In this document: piece after piece, positions 1-11,961 of the stretch
How the letters are laid out: each line of letters opens with the position of its first letter
How positions within the stretch are numbered: position 1 is the stretch's first letter
NCBI GenBank assembly: GCA_907163375.1
Contig: CAJQUW010016970.1
Coordinates: forward strand, 1-64,000
Direction of reading: 5' to 3'
Length of the DNA: 64,000 nt
Origin: Prostheceraeus crozeri
Lineage: Eukaryota; Platyhelminthes; Polycladida; Euryleptidae
Program-made: the position numbers and the translations under genes
Notes under the pieces: generated by a model
The model's input: the letters and a program-made list of their open reading frames with translations, nothing else
Database searches by the model: none
Told to the model about the DNA's origin: nothing

Positions 1-1269
1 TTTGATAGACTCCGACTCCGAGTGGCAAGCATATATAGCCTAGTTTTTTTTGAAAAAAAACTGGTAAACTACATCACGAGTTCATTTATAAGCTTTACCT
101 TGAACTTATGTTTAGTGGATCATCCTGTATCAATTATCAATCATTTTCGATGAAAGTTGATCAAATGTCGCTTTCAGTTGAATGCTCCTCCCATTTTGTT
201 GATGTGTGCTTCACACGGTCTTTCTCCAGTCTCTACCAGGCAGGAAAATCCCCATCCTTCTTCAAAAATATGACTACACTTTCGATTTCAATATTCGCTT
301 TGGAGGAGCCATCACATACACGATTAACGTGAGGGTAAGAGATAATGTTCTCAAACAAACTAATATTTCATTTTTGTCTCTGATGTGACCTTTGGTGCGC
401 AGGTGTGATCGAGGCTAGGAAGGCTTGTCTTTTCTACTAAATCGCCGAGTGAAAAGACAATCCTTTTTCACATCACGGTTCATTCCCTCAACTATTACAA
501 GCTTTGCATGCACTGCTGTCTATGTACTTTGTTTGACGGAGAAAGTTGACAGTGACAGCTACGCACGAGAATAGATAATTTGTTTGTATTTTACTTCGGG
601 TCTGGTTATAGGCCGGAGTCCTATCATTTGATAGGACTCCGACTACGCACCCCTGACTTTAAATAACCGAAAAATATTCAACTTAAAACGGAAGATGTGA
701 TGATTAATCGGACCAATTTATTTGCTTCATAGCTAGCCAGGCCCATTGATATGAACGAAAAATAAAGACGAGTACAATAAAACGAGTTACAACTGTACGA
801 ATTGTATAGAACTGCACCTTAAAAACTCCTGACATTGTCTGGTGAACTGTGGCGAGTTTTCGCTGTTTTACTGGCTTGTGGAGGGATAACGAAAATCATG
901 GTTCTCGTTTTTAATCATAACAGAACAAGACAGTGTTCTCAGCCAGCTTATTAAATCGCACAGAGAATCCTCTACGCCATTGAATCATGTTTCTTCGCAT
1001 CCAGACGCGGAACAACATGGAGCAGTACACATGACCACATCGCTACAGGTGAACATTCTATAGAAACGTAGAAAGAAAGATCTGTATAAATTGTGAGAGG
1101 TGTTCCATCACCCCGAGAAAATTGGCAGTAGTTTGTTTATTTTTTTACTATTCCGAGCTCCGCCGTGATCACTTACTGTATGAATAAATAACATTCATTT
1201 ATACATTTTCAATTTTGATCACCTAATTCTTGGGTAAATTAAGTTATTTCGTGCACATCATCGATGAAT
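1..1269. other. Non-coding left flank
   Basis: No exon that I can support. The ORFs here are short and lack family motifs. A near-direct repeat is visible: positions 1-22 (TTTGATAGACTCCGACTCCG) resemble 629-650 (TTTGATAGGACTCCGACTAC). A possible FAHD1 polyadenylation signal on the minus strand (AATAAA, read as TTTATT on plus) is at 1136-1141, about 480 bp past the FAHD1 stop, so it is only a candidate. Confidence 0.5.
616..641. repeat. 26-bp palindrome
   Basis: GGAGTCCTATCA and its exact reverse complement are separated by TT. The right arm continues into the sequence that is nearly repeated at the very start of the window, which suggests these may be ends of a small palindromic element whose other part lies left of the window. 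Confidence 0.6.
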
Positions 1270-1378
1270 GGATATAAAAATTTTCTTTTAAATAATATTT
1301 TGCACCTACTAAAAATTAACTAGTCGTTAGCTTGTTTTTTTTAGATTTTGTCACCTTGACGCACTTTGCTACGTTGAA
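1270..1378 (+). repeat. Dispersed repeat, copy 1
   Basis: This stretch of about 110 bp matches the reverse complement of 23373-23482 with small differences. Shared blocks include GGATATAAAAATTTTCTTTT, the AACTAGTC(G/A)TTAGCTTGTT segment and CCTTGACGCACTTTGCTACG. The second copy lies inside a TIR element, so this copy is probably a fragment of the same family, here in the 3' flank of FAHD1. Confidence 0.75.
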
Positions 1379-1615
1379 ATGAATCTGCTAAGGCCAGTGA
1401 TGAAAATTGATGTGCAGAAATCACTACCAGGGAAAACAAGTTTCAAATTACAAAACTCTATTCTGTATACCTACTAATTTTACTGTCTTTTTTAGCACCA
1501 ATAAATCACTTCAAATATCTTCATTCAGGAAAATAGGAATCATTTCGTTTTCTTGTCATGTAAAATATCCAATTGTATCTATGCTTGACTCCAAACATCT
1601 GATGAGCAAATTGAA

Positions 1616-1849
1616 TCAAGTTGAGACGTGGAATTTCATGTCTAAAATTCCGTCGATGCCCGCATTAATAACATCTCCTGATTGTACAGGCCCTACTCCC
1701 TCTGGTGTTCCCGTCAACACGATGTCACCAGGCTCCAGTGTGAAGTATTGACTGATGAAGCTCAGTAGCCGAGGTGTCGAGAAGATCATGTCCTTTGTGT
1801 GTCCACGTTGGCGTGCTTGTCCATTCACGTTACACCAAATTGTGATGTT
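1616..1849 (-). CDS. FAHD1: FAHD1 (acylpyruvase/fumarylacetoacetate hydrolase domain protein), exon 2
   Basis: This is the C-terminal exon of a fumarylacetoacetate-hydrolase-fold protein. On the minus strand it begins after a clear TTTCATTTCAG acceptor and runs 77 codons to a TGA at 1616-1618. It joins exon 1 in phase 0. Diagnostic family residues are the MIFSTPRLLSFISQY segment and the LEPGDIVLTGTPEGVGPV glycine-rich loop, which in this family shapes the metal/substrate pocket. The joined product is about 212 aa, close to the roughly 220 aa usual for FAHD1. Known family members are mitochondrial acylpyruvate hydrolases and oxaloacetate decarboxylases. That role here is inferred from homology. 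Confidence 0.93.
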   Translation of the reverse strand, partial: NITIWCNVNGQARQRGHTKDMIFSTPRLLSFISQYFTLEPGDIVLTGTPEGVGPVQSGDVINAGIDGILDMKFHVST

Positions 1850-2145
1850 CTGAAATGAAAACAAACAAAATAATCAATTTACTGCGTCAGTGATTATTAA
1901 GTGCCTATGAACTTAAGCATGTTTGAAATATTGTGAATCATGTGACTTACGACTGAACGGGCCGATTATTCGGCACCGGATCCCTGCAATGTGCACCGAC
2001 GTAGCTATCGCTAAAAATAGTCCCTTATTCAGTGATTCACGCGCACAGCACTGAAAATTCCTAATTTACATGAATGTACAGTCCGTTTCATAAAAAGTGG
2101 ATCATGAAGCGGTGGCATTCATCGGTGGGACGCGCAGGGGGGGGC

Positions 2146-3503
2146 GCGTGTCCGCCAAAGGAGGAACGGGGGGACATTTCGGGGGGTGGTGGGGGGGGGG
2201 GGTGGGGGGGGGTGTGGGTCCTCAGATAGACCCTAAAATTTGACTAAATAAAACATAAGTATGATACAGAAAGCATTTTTCATGTTATTTCATGTCCCTA
2301 ATATATTTAAATGTCCTTATATAATCTGATAAGCTATGATACAGTAACGCTTCTTAAGAAGCTAATATTTTGTGGCCCTACCCTTATTGTCAATGACATT
2401 ACCAATTCGTCTAGGCATTGATTCGATGATATCGTTGATTTTTGACTGATCTAACTTTCTCCACTCTCTTTTTAACATTGACGTAAGTTGTGATACGCCA
2501 TCTGTTGGTAGCAGTGAACGACGAACGTTACGTTTTAGAATACTCCATACATTTTCTATGGGATTCAGATCAGGAGAACGAGCTGGCCAAGATAATGTCC
2601 TAAGCCCTAATTGAGATTTGCATAAGTTGACTCTACTGCTCCTGTGACACGTAGCATTATCATCTATAAATAACCAAGGCGATGGATCACCAAGTTGATC
2701 TGTCATTTGGCCAATGTTCATTCGTAAAATTCAGAATTCATGGTTCCTTGCTGTATGTGAAGTTCAGAGCGACCATTGGTACAAATGCCAGCCCAAATCA
2801 GTAGAGTCGCACCACCTTGTACCCGGGGACGATGTAAGTGTCTCGGAATTTCCTGATCAGATTTTATCCATAATCTCAATCGACCATCGCTATCCTTCAG
2901 ACGGACTGATGCCTCATCAGACCAGACAACCCGATCCCATTGATTTCGCCAGTGACAAAGACTCATTGTCCATCTGAGACGTCTTTTTTGTATGCTGATT
3001 TGACAAATTCATCGATCTGACAAAACATTCGATCTGAGAGGGCCTCTTACAGCTCTTGAAATTCGACTCAATAAGTCTTCTACGAATAGTGGACTTAGAA
3101 ATAGACGAGTCTAGTGCAACCATCTCAGTTAACGAGAGACTTGGATCAACTTTAACAAATCTCAAAATTAGGCCATCTCTACGTTTGGATGTTTTGCGTG
3201 GACGGCCAGAGCCCTCTTTACGACAGAGTCGAAAATCATCATTATGCCATCGATGCACATTTGTGTAAGAGACATTTAGTCGCTTGCTTGTAGCTCGCAA
3301 AGAAAACCCTAGTTCTAGCAAGGCTGACACTTTGCTTTTTGTGAATGCGATCTCGTTATTGTTCATTTGTGTTTTGTATTGTTTTCAACCGGTAAGAGAT
3401 AGATTTCTAGCTGAAAGCCCCCCCCCCCCCCCCTCACCCACCCCCCTCCGCCCCCCCCCCCCCCCAATCAGGAGTGCTGTCCCCCCCCCACCCCCCCCCC
3501 CAC
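2146..3503 (-). mobile_element. Degenerate Tc1-like (DD34E) transposon in FAHD1 intron
   Basis: A transposase relic on the minus strand is bracketed by complementary G-rich (2146-2216) and C-rich (3419-3503) tracts. Read in the same direction, both ends contain GGT, then 11-12 G, T, then 9 G, so the tracts are subterminal inverted repeats. The true outer ends and the TA duplication could not be fixed and may lie up to about 70 bp further out (about 2077 and 3555). The element sits in the FAHD1 intron in the same orientation as the gene. Confidence 0.8.
2362..3366 (-). pseudogene. Tc1-family transposase, broken by two frameshifts
   Basis: Three overlapping minus-strand frames (3366-2917, 2966-2718, 2721-2362) read one after another as a Tc1 transposase of about 330 aa. 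The N-terminal part has a paired-type helix-turn-helix (LLELGFSLRATSKRLNVS). The second part holds the first catalytic Asp in VVWSDEASVRL. The third has the second Asp in FIDDNATCHRS and the Glu in SPDLNPIENVW, with exactly 34 residues between them (DD34E). Frame changes near 2917-2966 and 2718-2721 make it non-functional as read. Confidence 0.92.
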
Positions 3504-5628
3504 CTCTCTCGCGCAACGAAGTCAGGAAGCTATGGAACATGAAGTCCAGTTAATCACATATAGCAGTTACATTATTGTTGATGAATAATGGTGCTATACT
3601 GGCTCTGATTGACCGATTTTCTTTAATTTTGTTTTGCTTGATAGCTTTTGGCTTGTAGAACAACATATTACATAACAAAGGAAACAAATGTAATTTTATA
3701 AGAGTGAGGTATGATTTTGTGTAACATTGCTAAATGAAGATCAAATTATCTACTACTTTTTTATCTATAACAGGAAAACAACTATATATTCATGCTTGAA
3801 ATTTTCAACAATGATATTAGTAAGCACAACTGACATATCTTCCAAATTTCAGAGAAATTCGTTCAAGTTTGGCGGAGTTAGACAAAGTTGAAGTTAAGGC
3901 GATGTTTAAGGGTGATCCATTTTTTATGAAACAATCTGTATGTCATCAAATTTTGCAAAAAACATTGAAGAGAAACTTACAACTGAGAAATAAGGACGAC
4001 ACTCATTCCTTTCGTGAGCAACTGTTGATCAACAACAAATATTTGCACTTATTTCTATGAATTTCGACAGGAATAAATCGATTTATCCGCATGCGAAAGC
4101 CAAAGACTTCTGTGACAGAAATTCGAGACAGAATGGAAATCTCATCTTTCATCCACTAACACAAAAGTTCTCGAAGCATTCTCCCGAAAAGGTAACACCT
4201 GCTCGTTGTTCAAATTACCTTCCTTCAGAAAACTGTCGACTCAAAACAAAACTATAAAGGGGTGTATATTGACTAAGTTTTATGTGGAAAACTGGCTTGT
4301 AGGAAAAGTAGATTATCGATGAAGCGGGGCCAAGGTTTCGGCACCAAATTAATCGTCATATTTTCCTTCTTTCTGTATGAGACTGTATGAGATCGAAATA
4401 TGCAGCTGACTAACTGCTGATCTCTGATTATTGGTTCTGCTGTAAGTTTAAAGTTTAGAGCTGGTTTTCATCTCTGTGTAGACCAATCACCACATGCTGC
4501 TGTAAACCTTGTGAGAAATATGCATCTGTTGACGATATTCGCCATTTTACTTGCTAAAAGATCTCGGCCATCAGTATTTTTGAAAGTGAGTGCATCAATC
4601 AAGCTGATCACGAATGTGGAAATGAACACGAACTGAGATTGTGAATGTGTATTTTATGAATTGTTGGTAACAGGCGCTAAATTTTTTAGCAGTCTTGTGC
4701 AAAATGTCAAATGGAATAGTTAACTAAAAGTATCTTTCTCACAAAGATAACAATGCTATCAGCAGCCAATATTTCGCGGTCCGCTTTTTCTAGGTATCTG
4801 ATAAGGGTTCATGATGACTACATCGAACACAGGGAAGCCTTTGCAAAAGTCAAAATTGCAGATATGTCATTGATGTGCTGCACAGACACTTATCTAATGA
4901 GCAATTCATGCTGGGTCATAGGCCTTCTCTGCACCATCGCGCATTTTGACACGCATACACGCTTCTAATGTATAGGAGTTCATTCATTATTCAACAAGTA
5001 GGCTATGACAACAAATATCAAGGCCATCTGCGAGGTGTGCAATCTTTGCTAGGATTCTTCAACTTACAGATTCTTTGATGTTAATTGATTGACTGCACAG
5101 AATTTCAATTACAGTCAATTCATTGTTCACGAATGCAAATTTCAATCAATTGATTGAAAAAGCACTTAAATTGCAATCAGTTTTTTTTGTAAACCCTGGT
5201 CCGTACACTGTTCCTCATTGGAGAACAAACATCACGGTCATCAGCTGTTAGGTGGTCAATGTCTACTCTGCTGCTATCTAGCTTCTTCATACAATTAGGC
5301 TACTCATAGCAGATGTAAGTCATCGCTAATCTTGAGTAAGAAATCAGCTTGGAGGGATTATCAATGTTGTGATTACGGAGGTATGTTAATTTCAACTAAC
5401 TGATGGCCAAAAATTTCATTTTATTAAGGCTACGGCGATATTAACTATTACGGGTAACATAAATGTAAAAATGGTAAAGGATCTTTTATTAGAAAGTTGT
5501 TTGATTGTGGTTAAAGTGGTGGATGCATGAACGACGAAATTAAAGATTTTTGTTTTATAAGGATCAATTGTTGATTTTCTTACTGAGTAGTAGCCTACCC
5601 ATTGAGCATTACAGCCAACGAACGCCGA

Positions 5629-6253
5629 TACTTGTGGGTTATCTCTCTCTCTCTCTCCACCCCACGTTTTCAAATTTGCCTAGAGTCCGTAGAAATGAAT
5701 CAATCGTAACAAAATCTTAAGCACACGTAATTGAGGATATTTTCTACCCACATACAAATATTTGTGTAAATCGGACAAGAACTTTTTCAATTAGGAGCGA
5801 TAACTTGCAGCGATGTCTGCAGCTTGATCTGACTTCTGACGTCATCGACTGAGCAGACAGCACTTGAGGTCAACAAAGTCATTTCCCGACAACTCGTGAA
5901 GTGATGATGACCAGGCCACATCCCTCACACAAACATTTTCAACTCAAAAAAGGTTGGCAAGGTAGTGGTCGTGGGAAGATTTCAAATTAGCAATGGATGA
6001 GACGAAAAGAGAGATAGAGAGAGCAATACACACACGACTAGCAATAATGCAACAGACGAAGTCAGATCAAGCTGTTGACACTTCACGTTGTCGTCTCTGA
6101 TGCAAAAAATACTTGTCTGATCTGCATAGACTTTTGTACGTGGGTAGAAAATATGCTTAAGTACGTCTACCTGAAGTTTGGTGACGATTGATTCATTTTT
6201 GATAATTTCAGACAAATTTGAAAACGTGGGGGGGGGGAGATAATCCATAAGTA
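5629..6253. repeat. Foldback element in FAHD1 intron
   Basis: Two inverted arms of about 200 bp, with interruptions, flank a spacer of about 200 bp. Paired blocks include TACTTGTGGGTTATCTC with its complement at 6253, CCACGTTTTCAAATTTG, ATATTTTCTACCCAC and CAGCTTGATCTGACTTC. There is no coding capacity. It resembles a MITE or foldback transposon and lies just downstream of FAHD1 exon 1. Confidence 0.75.
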
Positions 6254-6311
6254 CCCAAACACCATAAATGGTCAACTAAATGACAGAAATGATGACACAG
6301 ATAGTACTCAC

Positions 6312-6716
6312 CGACAGATCCGGAATGTCTTTCTTGTCGATGAGCTTGCTGACAGGGCAGGAAGTGTCAAAACATTTCGACAAGGACCACGGGAGACCAC
6401 TCTTCTTCAGCTCCATCTGCTTCTTCCTGTCGGTCATGTCAAGTGCCAAAACATATCCTTTGATTGCTGATTCTGTCTGGTCTTCTGTCACACGTGATAG
6501 TTTCTCGCCGATGACGATTCCCAGCTCGATTTCGTGATGAAGTTCGTGGACGTTTGGAGGCATTATGATCTTCTCGCCCTCTTCTATGATTGACGTTGAG
6601 GGTTTCAGAAAGATAACAGGCTCCTTCGGGATCTCATTCCCCAGTTCCTTTGCATGATCGGCGTAATTCCGTCCAACTGCGACGATTTTGCGGCAGGCAC
6701 TGCGGATTGAAGCCAT
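6312..6716 (-). CDS. FAHD1: FAHD1, exon 1
   Basis: This exon encodes the first 135 residues. It starts at the ATG that gives the MASIRSACRKIVAVGRNYAD N-terminus and ends at a GTGAGT donor (complement of 6306-6311) in phase 0. Family signatures are the VGRNYADHAKE opening, EPVIFLKPSTS, the metal-binding acidic motif HHEIELGIVIG (about residues 61-71) and ALDMTDR followed by GLPWSLSKCFD with CPVS. These match FAHD1-type acylpyruvases in order and spacing. No long mitochondrial presequence is visible, although the short basic N-terminus could serve as one. The 4.46-kb intron carries a Tc1-like transposon and a foldback element. The gene is transcribed away from the ADAM17-like gene. Confidence 0.95.
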
Positions 6717-6819
6717 GATGTGAGTGAGTATTGCCCGGCAAGTGATTTCACCCTGCTGTCAGTACACGTGATAGCAGCATGCACAACACTCGTGCGTATT
6801 GTCAGAAGTTGCATCTAAA

Positions 6820-8390
6820 CAAGATTAGCAGCGTCGACAGCATGGATAGCAGACCAATCAGCGAATTGCATTCTTTGAATGGTAAAGTTTCATTTGAATC
6901 ATTTCCGTACTTGATTTGTCAGAGCATTTAGTTGATACTACTACTTTGCAAAATGAGAATGGTGCGATGTAGAAGTGGAATTTAATCGAGGAAAATATTT
7001 TTCATCAAAAACATTCAAATAAAAACACGGTGTGCTTTTTCTTGCAATTACTTTTTTGAGGCATCACATGTAAATGTTTGACGGTCTGAGTTTCATGAAG
7101 AAGACAAGTCAAAGAAGATGAGTCTTCGCAGGCGCAGGAGGCTAATGAAATTAAGGTTGCTGAATATTAATGTTTTCAATAAACAGCTATCATATGGAAA
7201 TCATAAAGCAAACTACAGTGACATTTTGCACTGAACTCAATTTCACACGCCTTACTAAATTTCTTGATATCTATTCTCAACTGCAGTTTTATCGACAGAA
7301 GCTCAAGACAATGCGATGAAATGCTCCACACCACACACTCCTGACACCAACACTATCGTTGACTCTCAGCAAACTGTATGTAAATTTATTGCTAAAACTA
7401 ATATGCGCATTCGAGTTTTCGCGAACTGACGCGCATTTTGAAGGATCAAAACGCTTCATCTGACAACTTGAATGTTCTCCGACCATTTCATGATTGATAA
7501 GTCAATTGATTAGTGGTTCAAACTGGCGGATAGCCTACTTCTGCTGTATTATCTAGTAATTTAAGTAATAGCCACTATCATATTCATATGATTGTGTACG
7601 CCCACTGTGTTTTCATGCTATCTCTTGTTGGTCGTCTGGCTGTTTTAGCTGTCGATATTTTGTTATTGACAAGGAAGTTCCGCACATTGTCAATTACATT
7701 GTGAAAAACAGTTGTGATTTTTATACCAAAGCGATATTTTGAGCAGATTGGAAATGGAAACAGCAAATCCTGATAACAATTGCCATCAGACTGATCATCG
7801 GAGGAGGCAGATCAGATTGGCAAAACATAGCATTACGAGTAGAAGTTACTGCTGCTAAAGGGAATTCATAATTGTTTCTAATTAGAGCTTGAGGATTGCT
7901 CTCTTATTAAAGTGGGAGGCAATGATGGAGATATCCAGGGGACAAAGTCAAGCATGGTACGAGCAGCATTATCCTGTGCCAAGTGCAGTCGAAGAAGATT
8001 CACATAGTTAAAAATGATGCATTGTCATTGAGAAGATTAACTATCTCCTTTAAGAATGATCTGTTGCTGCGTATGCGTGCCTTTCGGCTAGTTCTAGCGT
8101 AATTTGCTTAAGGGTGTTTTGTTAAATTGCATTTTCAGAATGTACCTTGATAAGAAGCGTGGGCTGCTCAAGGAGACTGGTATCAAAAGTCTTTGAAACG
8201 AATTGCTTTAGTTTCATGAGCCTACAAGAAATGCGAGAAAGATAGGATTCACAGCAGTATGCATCGACCAAGGACGGCAAGCAGATATTCTTATTTTGTA
8301 AATACTGTTCCTGATCTATGATTTAGTTTCACTTTATTGCACACATTTCATAACGATTTACATTTCATTTTATTTGCACACATTTCTCAG
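6820..8390. other. Non-coding stretch between FAHD1 and a LINE relic
   Basis: No recognisable exon, RNA gene or repeat. The missing N-terminal exon(s) of the ADAM17-like gene could lie here or further upstream. I looked for a signal peptide and the start of the prodomain ending in a phase-2 donor and found no convincing candidate. Confidence 0.4.
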
Positions 8391-8394
8391 TCGC

Positions 8395-8782
8395 TGCTTG
8401 TTCCTGTCAGCTCACTTATATATCGCTCTCGCCTCAGATATATTTCAACGAACTCACTTGTTGTGCCAAGAGCAAATCAAATAACAGTCGCCAATAGGAT
8501 CTTCTCCGTAAAAGCCTCACAAGCGTGGAACAACCTTCCGTTTTCTGTCACCTCTCAAGGAACTCTAAGTCTCTTCAAAGTCGCTGACGTGAAGAGACTG
8601 CTACGTTTTTTTACCGTTTTCACGATCATTTTTTGCTTTGATCATTTGTGCAAAGGCCTTGAAGTTTTGTGAAAACGCATGCTTTTAAATCAAAATTCGT
8701 CATTCACTATACATATACAGTACATCATGTGTTCGCTGCATCCTGCGAGACAGATAAAGCGATTCTTATCTTAACTTGAATG
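8395..8782 (+). mobile_element. LINE 3' end (C-terminal RT relic)
   Basis: The plus-strand frame up to 8672 carries the typical C-terminal tail of non-LTR retrotransposon proteins: VVPRANQITVANRIFSVKA, then SQAWNNLPFSVTSQGTLSLF, then a basic stretch. This corresponds to the family pattern F-x-V-x-(A/G)-x-x-W-N-x-L-P. A 3' end of the form GATAAAGCGATTCTTATCTT follows near 8755-8775, as in CR1-like LINEs. It is strongly 5'-truncated. Confidence 0.75.
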
Positions 8783-8951
8783 TGAAAGTTGAATGCTACA
8801 AGAGGGTGTATTATGTCTTCTTATTTCAAGAGTGTCTGCTCACATTGTTCTTGTATCTATTTCATCACGAGAACTTTCCACTTCAGGTGATGCCTTAAAT
8901 CCCCATGATTTGGTTTTGTTCATCTTCATTGACTCCGATTCTCGCTTGCAG

Positions 8952-9091
8952 GAAGTTTCACATCTTTCTGCAACAGCGGTCACGGATTGAAACCCTCCTT
9001 CCGGGATTCGAAGTTTATTCTGTCGATGGCGAAGGGCATGAGGAGAAAGTCGATGTCGATATCTCTAGCTTCTATGAAGGAGCTTTAGTAG
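8952..9091 (+). CDS. ADAM17: ADAM17-like metalloprotease, prodomain exon (first visible)
   Basis: This is the first exon I can assign to an ADAM17/TACE-type membrane metalloprotease, which sheds ectodomains of cell-surface ligands and receptors. It starts after CGCTTGCAG and ends before GTAAGG. The leading G completes a codon from an unseen upstream exon. It encodes 46 residues starting KFHIFLQQRS and including GFEVYSVDGEGHEEKVDV and FYEGALVG, which match the ADAM17 prodomain pattern in order. I number residues 1-616 from its first full codon. The signal peptide and first prodomain part are missing from the visible set. Confidence 0.85.
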
Positions 9092-9550
9092 GTAAGGATT
9101 TATATGAATGTGAATTATTAACAGTTGAAATAATGGAATACATTGATGCAGAAAAGCGCATAAGTATATTCGTTGACAATCATGGGCGTCTTGAAGTTTC
9201 TAGCGTAGTTTGAAAACTGAAGTCTTTCTTCCTCCTTATGTGATAAATCAGCTTCATCAATGGTTGCAAAAAAATATAATTTTTGTTTCACTTTTTTAAG
9301 TTAATCACGTTAGTTTGACGGACATACTGCAGCAATATTTGCTGCACATCGGTGAAGGCGAAATTATGCCGATAAAGAGTCACTAAATACAACACCGCAA
9401 TGTGTTTAACCGGGGGAGTGCTGAATAATTGCATCTTACATGGCCATAGATACCGGACGAGCACACTGCCACAGCATTCTGTCCTTAACCGACTTCAGTA
9501 AGCCCAAGGAAGACTGAAACTCAACTAAATTTGTTTTTAAGACGCTGTTA

Positions 9551-9846
9551 ATAATAATAATAATATATTTGCTGAAAATTCATTACATATGCATTCATCT
9601 ACACAGAATCAAATTACAGCAAATTTGAAGCCCTGAATGGGCAGAACTAATCGTGCATTTCATGCTTTAAAAGAAACATAAATGACGCTTGAGTGTCGAT
9701 ACATGTAGTCACCAAATATCTTTGCGTTGCAAATAAGAAGTTACTGATTTCTTGAATTCATTTAGAGTTTTATCATTCACTTCATCGGCAGATAGTTCAT
9801 TCCAGTGATTGATCACTGTTACCGGGGTAACAGAGTAATATTGCAT
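9551..9846 (-). mobile_element. LINE 3' end with (ATT)n tail
   Basis: On the minus strand the frame ending at the TGA in 9709-9711 reads VTVINHWNELSADEVNDKTL, then NEFKKSVTSYLQRKDIW, a standard non-LTR retrotransposon C-terminus. About 145 bp downstream the element ends in an (ATT)n microsatellite (9551-9566 on plus), the usual 3' end of several LINE groups. It lies in the first visible ADAM17 intron, opposite in orientation to the gene. Confidence 0.75.
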
Positions 9847-10248
9847 CCATCAATATATATATACATCAATATCATAGTAATACTGCACCCTCTTTCATAT
9901 TTCCATGATTTTTATTGGTTTGTTTGCAGCTCAGTTGGCATGTGTATAATGTTGGCTAAACATAATTTAAAAATAGTCACTTCACAGGGCTTCCCGATAT
10001 TCTTGCATGTTTAGAAATTGCTTTGACATGCATAGTATTTGACACAATCGATTGCAATCTAAAAAGTAAAAACGAGTTTTGAAGTTACAACTGGAGCATC
10101 ATATTCTGGAGGAGGTCTGAAACTCTTACTTTGGTCTCCTTGGAATTTGCCTATCATTTTCCGATTTTGGAATCTTGCCGCCCGGAAGCCTCTGACTGCT
10201 AATGCTCACAGTTTCGGTGTCACCTGCAAACAAGGTTTTTAATTCCAG

Positions 10249-10337
10249 ATGAACGAGGCTCATGGGTTCAAGCGAATGTTGAAGGACGCATGATTCATGC
10301 TTGGATCGAATCTCGAAACGAAACATACGTAATAGAG
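10249..10337 (+). CDS. ADAM17: ADAM17-like, prodomain exon 2
   Basis: Acceptor AATTCCAG and donor GTAAGA. The split codon G/AT joins the previous exon exactly. It encodes residues 47-76, including SWVQANVEGRMIHAWIESR, which aligns with the ADAM17 prodomain segment in which the chain continues as V-x-A-x-I-x-x-x-x-I-x-x-x-I. It ends in phase 0. Confidence 0.88.
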
Positions 10338-11884
10338 GTAAGAAATTCGAAATTTCTAAAACTTCTTGACGTCGTCTAGTTGGACATTGAGTCAGATTTT
10401 ACAAAAAATAAGTAGGTAAGTTGTAGACTAAACAAGAAGTAGTTTGATATTTCGGAGGTTAGATTATTCTCAATAAACAAAGTACTTTTTTCTTTTTTTA
10501 ATGTAAGTCTCATAAATACTCATTTAGATTATTTTGTTTATGTTAGATGCTATCTTCCTATCTTATTATTGAGTTCTGTTAGTACCCGAGGGGCGAGGAT
10601 CAATAGGAATGCGATAGCATTCACAAAAAGTTGTCCATTGTACAAATTAATGATATCTCACCTGAAAATTGAGGTTTCAGATGCTAGGCACAATGTCAAT
10701 AATCGGTGCACGGCGTTTAACTGCTGGTTCTCAAGCATCGACTGTGAGTTGGCTGAAGTGACACCGCAAATCCATACCGTACCTTCTTACCAATCCTTAT
10801 TGCAGTGAACATTTCGGGAGATCCTTCTTCTATAGAGCAGCGAGGTTGTGGTCATATAAATTTCCTTTTATTGGAGGTGCTTCCGTGCTTGTTGGCGTTG
10901 AATCACTAAGATGGCTTTCATCAAGCTTCCACTTACCTCCATGGAGAAATGATCATTTGAAATCGCACGTTCTTCATTATGAGCATGTTATGTCTTAACA
11001 TATCTTGAGGTTCTTAATCCTTTATCTTAGGTTTTAAAACAAATCTAACAAAGCAGCAATAAATGAATGCTACCATAATAACACAAAGCAGAAAATCAGC
11101 AGCATCACTTGTCATCTTCAAGAGAAACTTGAGGAAGCAACTCCTGTTCGACGCTGACTCTCATCAATGACTATCTGTATTTACTTATGCGTCCTTACTC
11201 TTTATTGCATATTGTTGCACACGCTGTAATTGTGCCCTTAGAGTCTTCGGACATAAATGTCACATCAGTCTTTTCGTTCAATAAATAAATCATCTTAAAT
11301 ATTTCCATCTTTGGTTATTTCAGTTTGTGGTAGAGGTTATTTCTTAGTTATCTTACTCTTTACTTCCCCATGTATCAGTTTCTTCAACTTTCTAATTCTT
11401 TGCCTATCATCTTATTTTCAGTATTTCTATCGTTACCGTCTTAGTTTTGCAGTTGCTTTTTTCTATACTTTTGATTACTTAGATATGCTTTATCATCCCC
11501 GAATTTCATTCATCGCTGATTTATTTCATTGTCTTCTGCTGAGGAACACATTTGTTGCATAGGTTCGTTTTCTTTCTACGAGTACAAGCTGCGATTGAAG
11601 TCTAGTAATATGTGTTTTACTGGAAGCACGCCACAGTCCAGTGCGTCTTCAATTATCTGCGCGATAGCTGAAATGAAAATAGTCATAGTTTCTTTCTAAT
11701 TACCATCCAATTCACCTTTCTAATTTGATTCTTTATTTATTGACCCATAACGTGATCAACATTTTGTGCGATTGTTGGTGAGATATGAAGAGAAATTATC
11801 CATTGGAAGGTCGAAGAGAATTTAGATAAGCGAAACATTCAACTGACTTTATGTCAAAGTATTTACACATATTCTCTTTTACAG

Positions 11885-11961
11885 CCAGCTTCGCCGTTTT
11901 TGAAGAATGCGACGAACGAACAAGTTATCATTTACAAAGGATCCAATCTCAAGCAGCCAAA
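11885..11961 (+). CDS. ADAM17: ADAM17-like, prodomain exon 3
   Basis: Acceptor TTTTACAG and donor GTAAGA. It encodes residues 77-101 (PASPFLKNATNEQVIIYKGS, then NLKQP), equivalent to the prodomain part containing 'VYKSEDIK' in vertebrate ADAM17. It ends after two bases of a Lys codon that the next exon completes. Confidence 0.87.

Noticed and set aside
206..388. Possible first ADAM17 exon upstream of FAHD1
   Set aside because: The frame (KYDYTFDFNIRF and so on) has a weak resemblance to the prodomain start, but no signal peptide, and the phase cannot be shown to match 8952.
3284..3553. Proline-rich ORF
   Set aside because: It comes from translating the C-rich end of the Tc1-like element.
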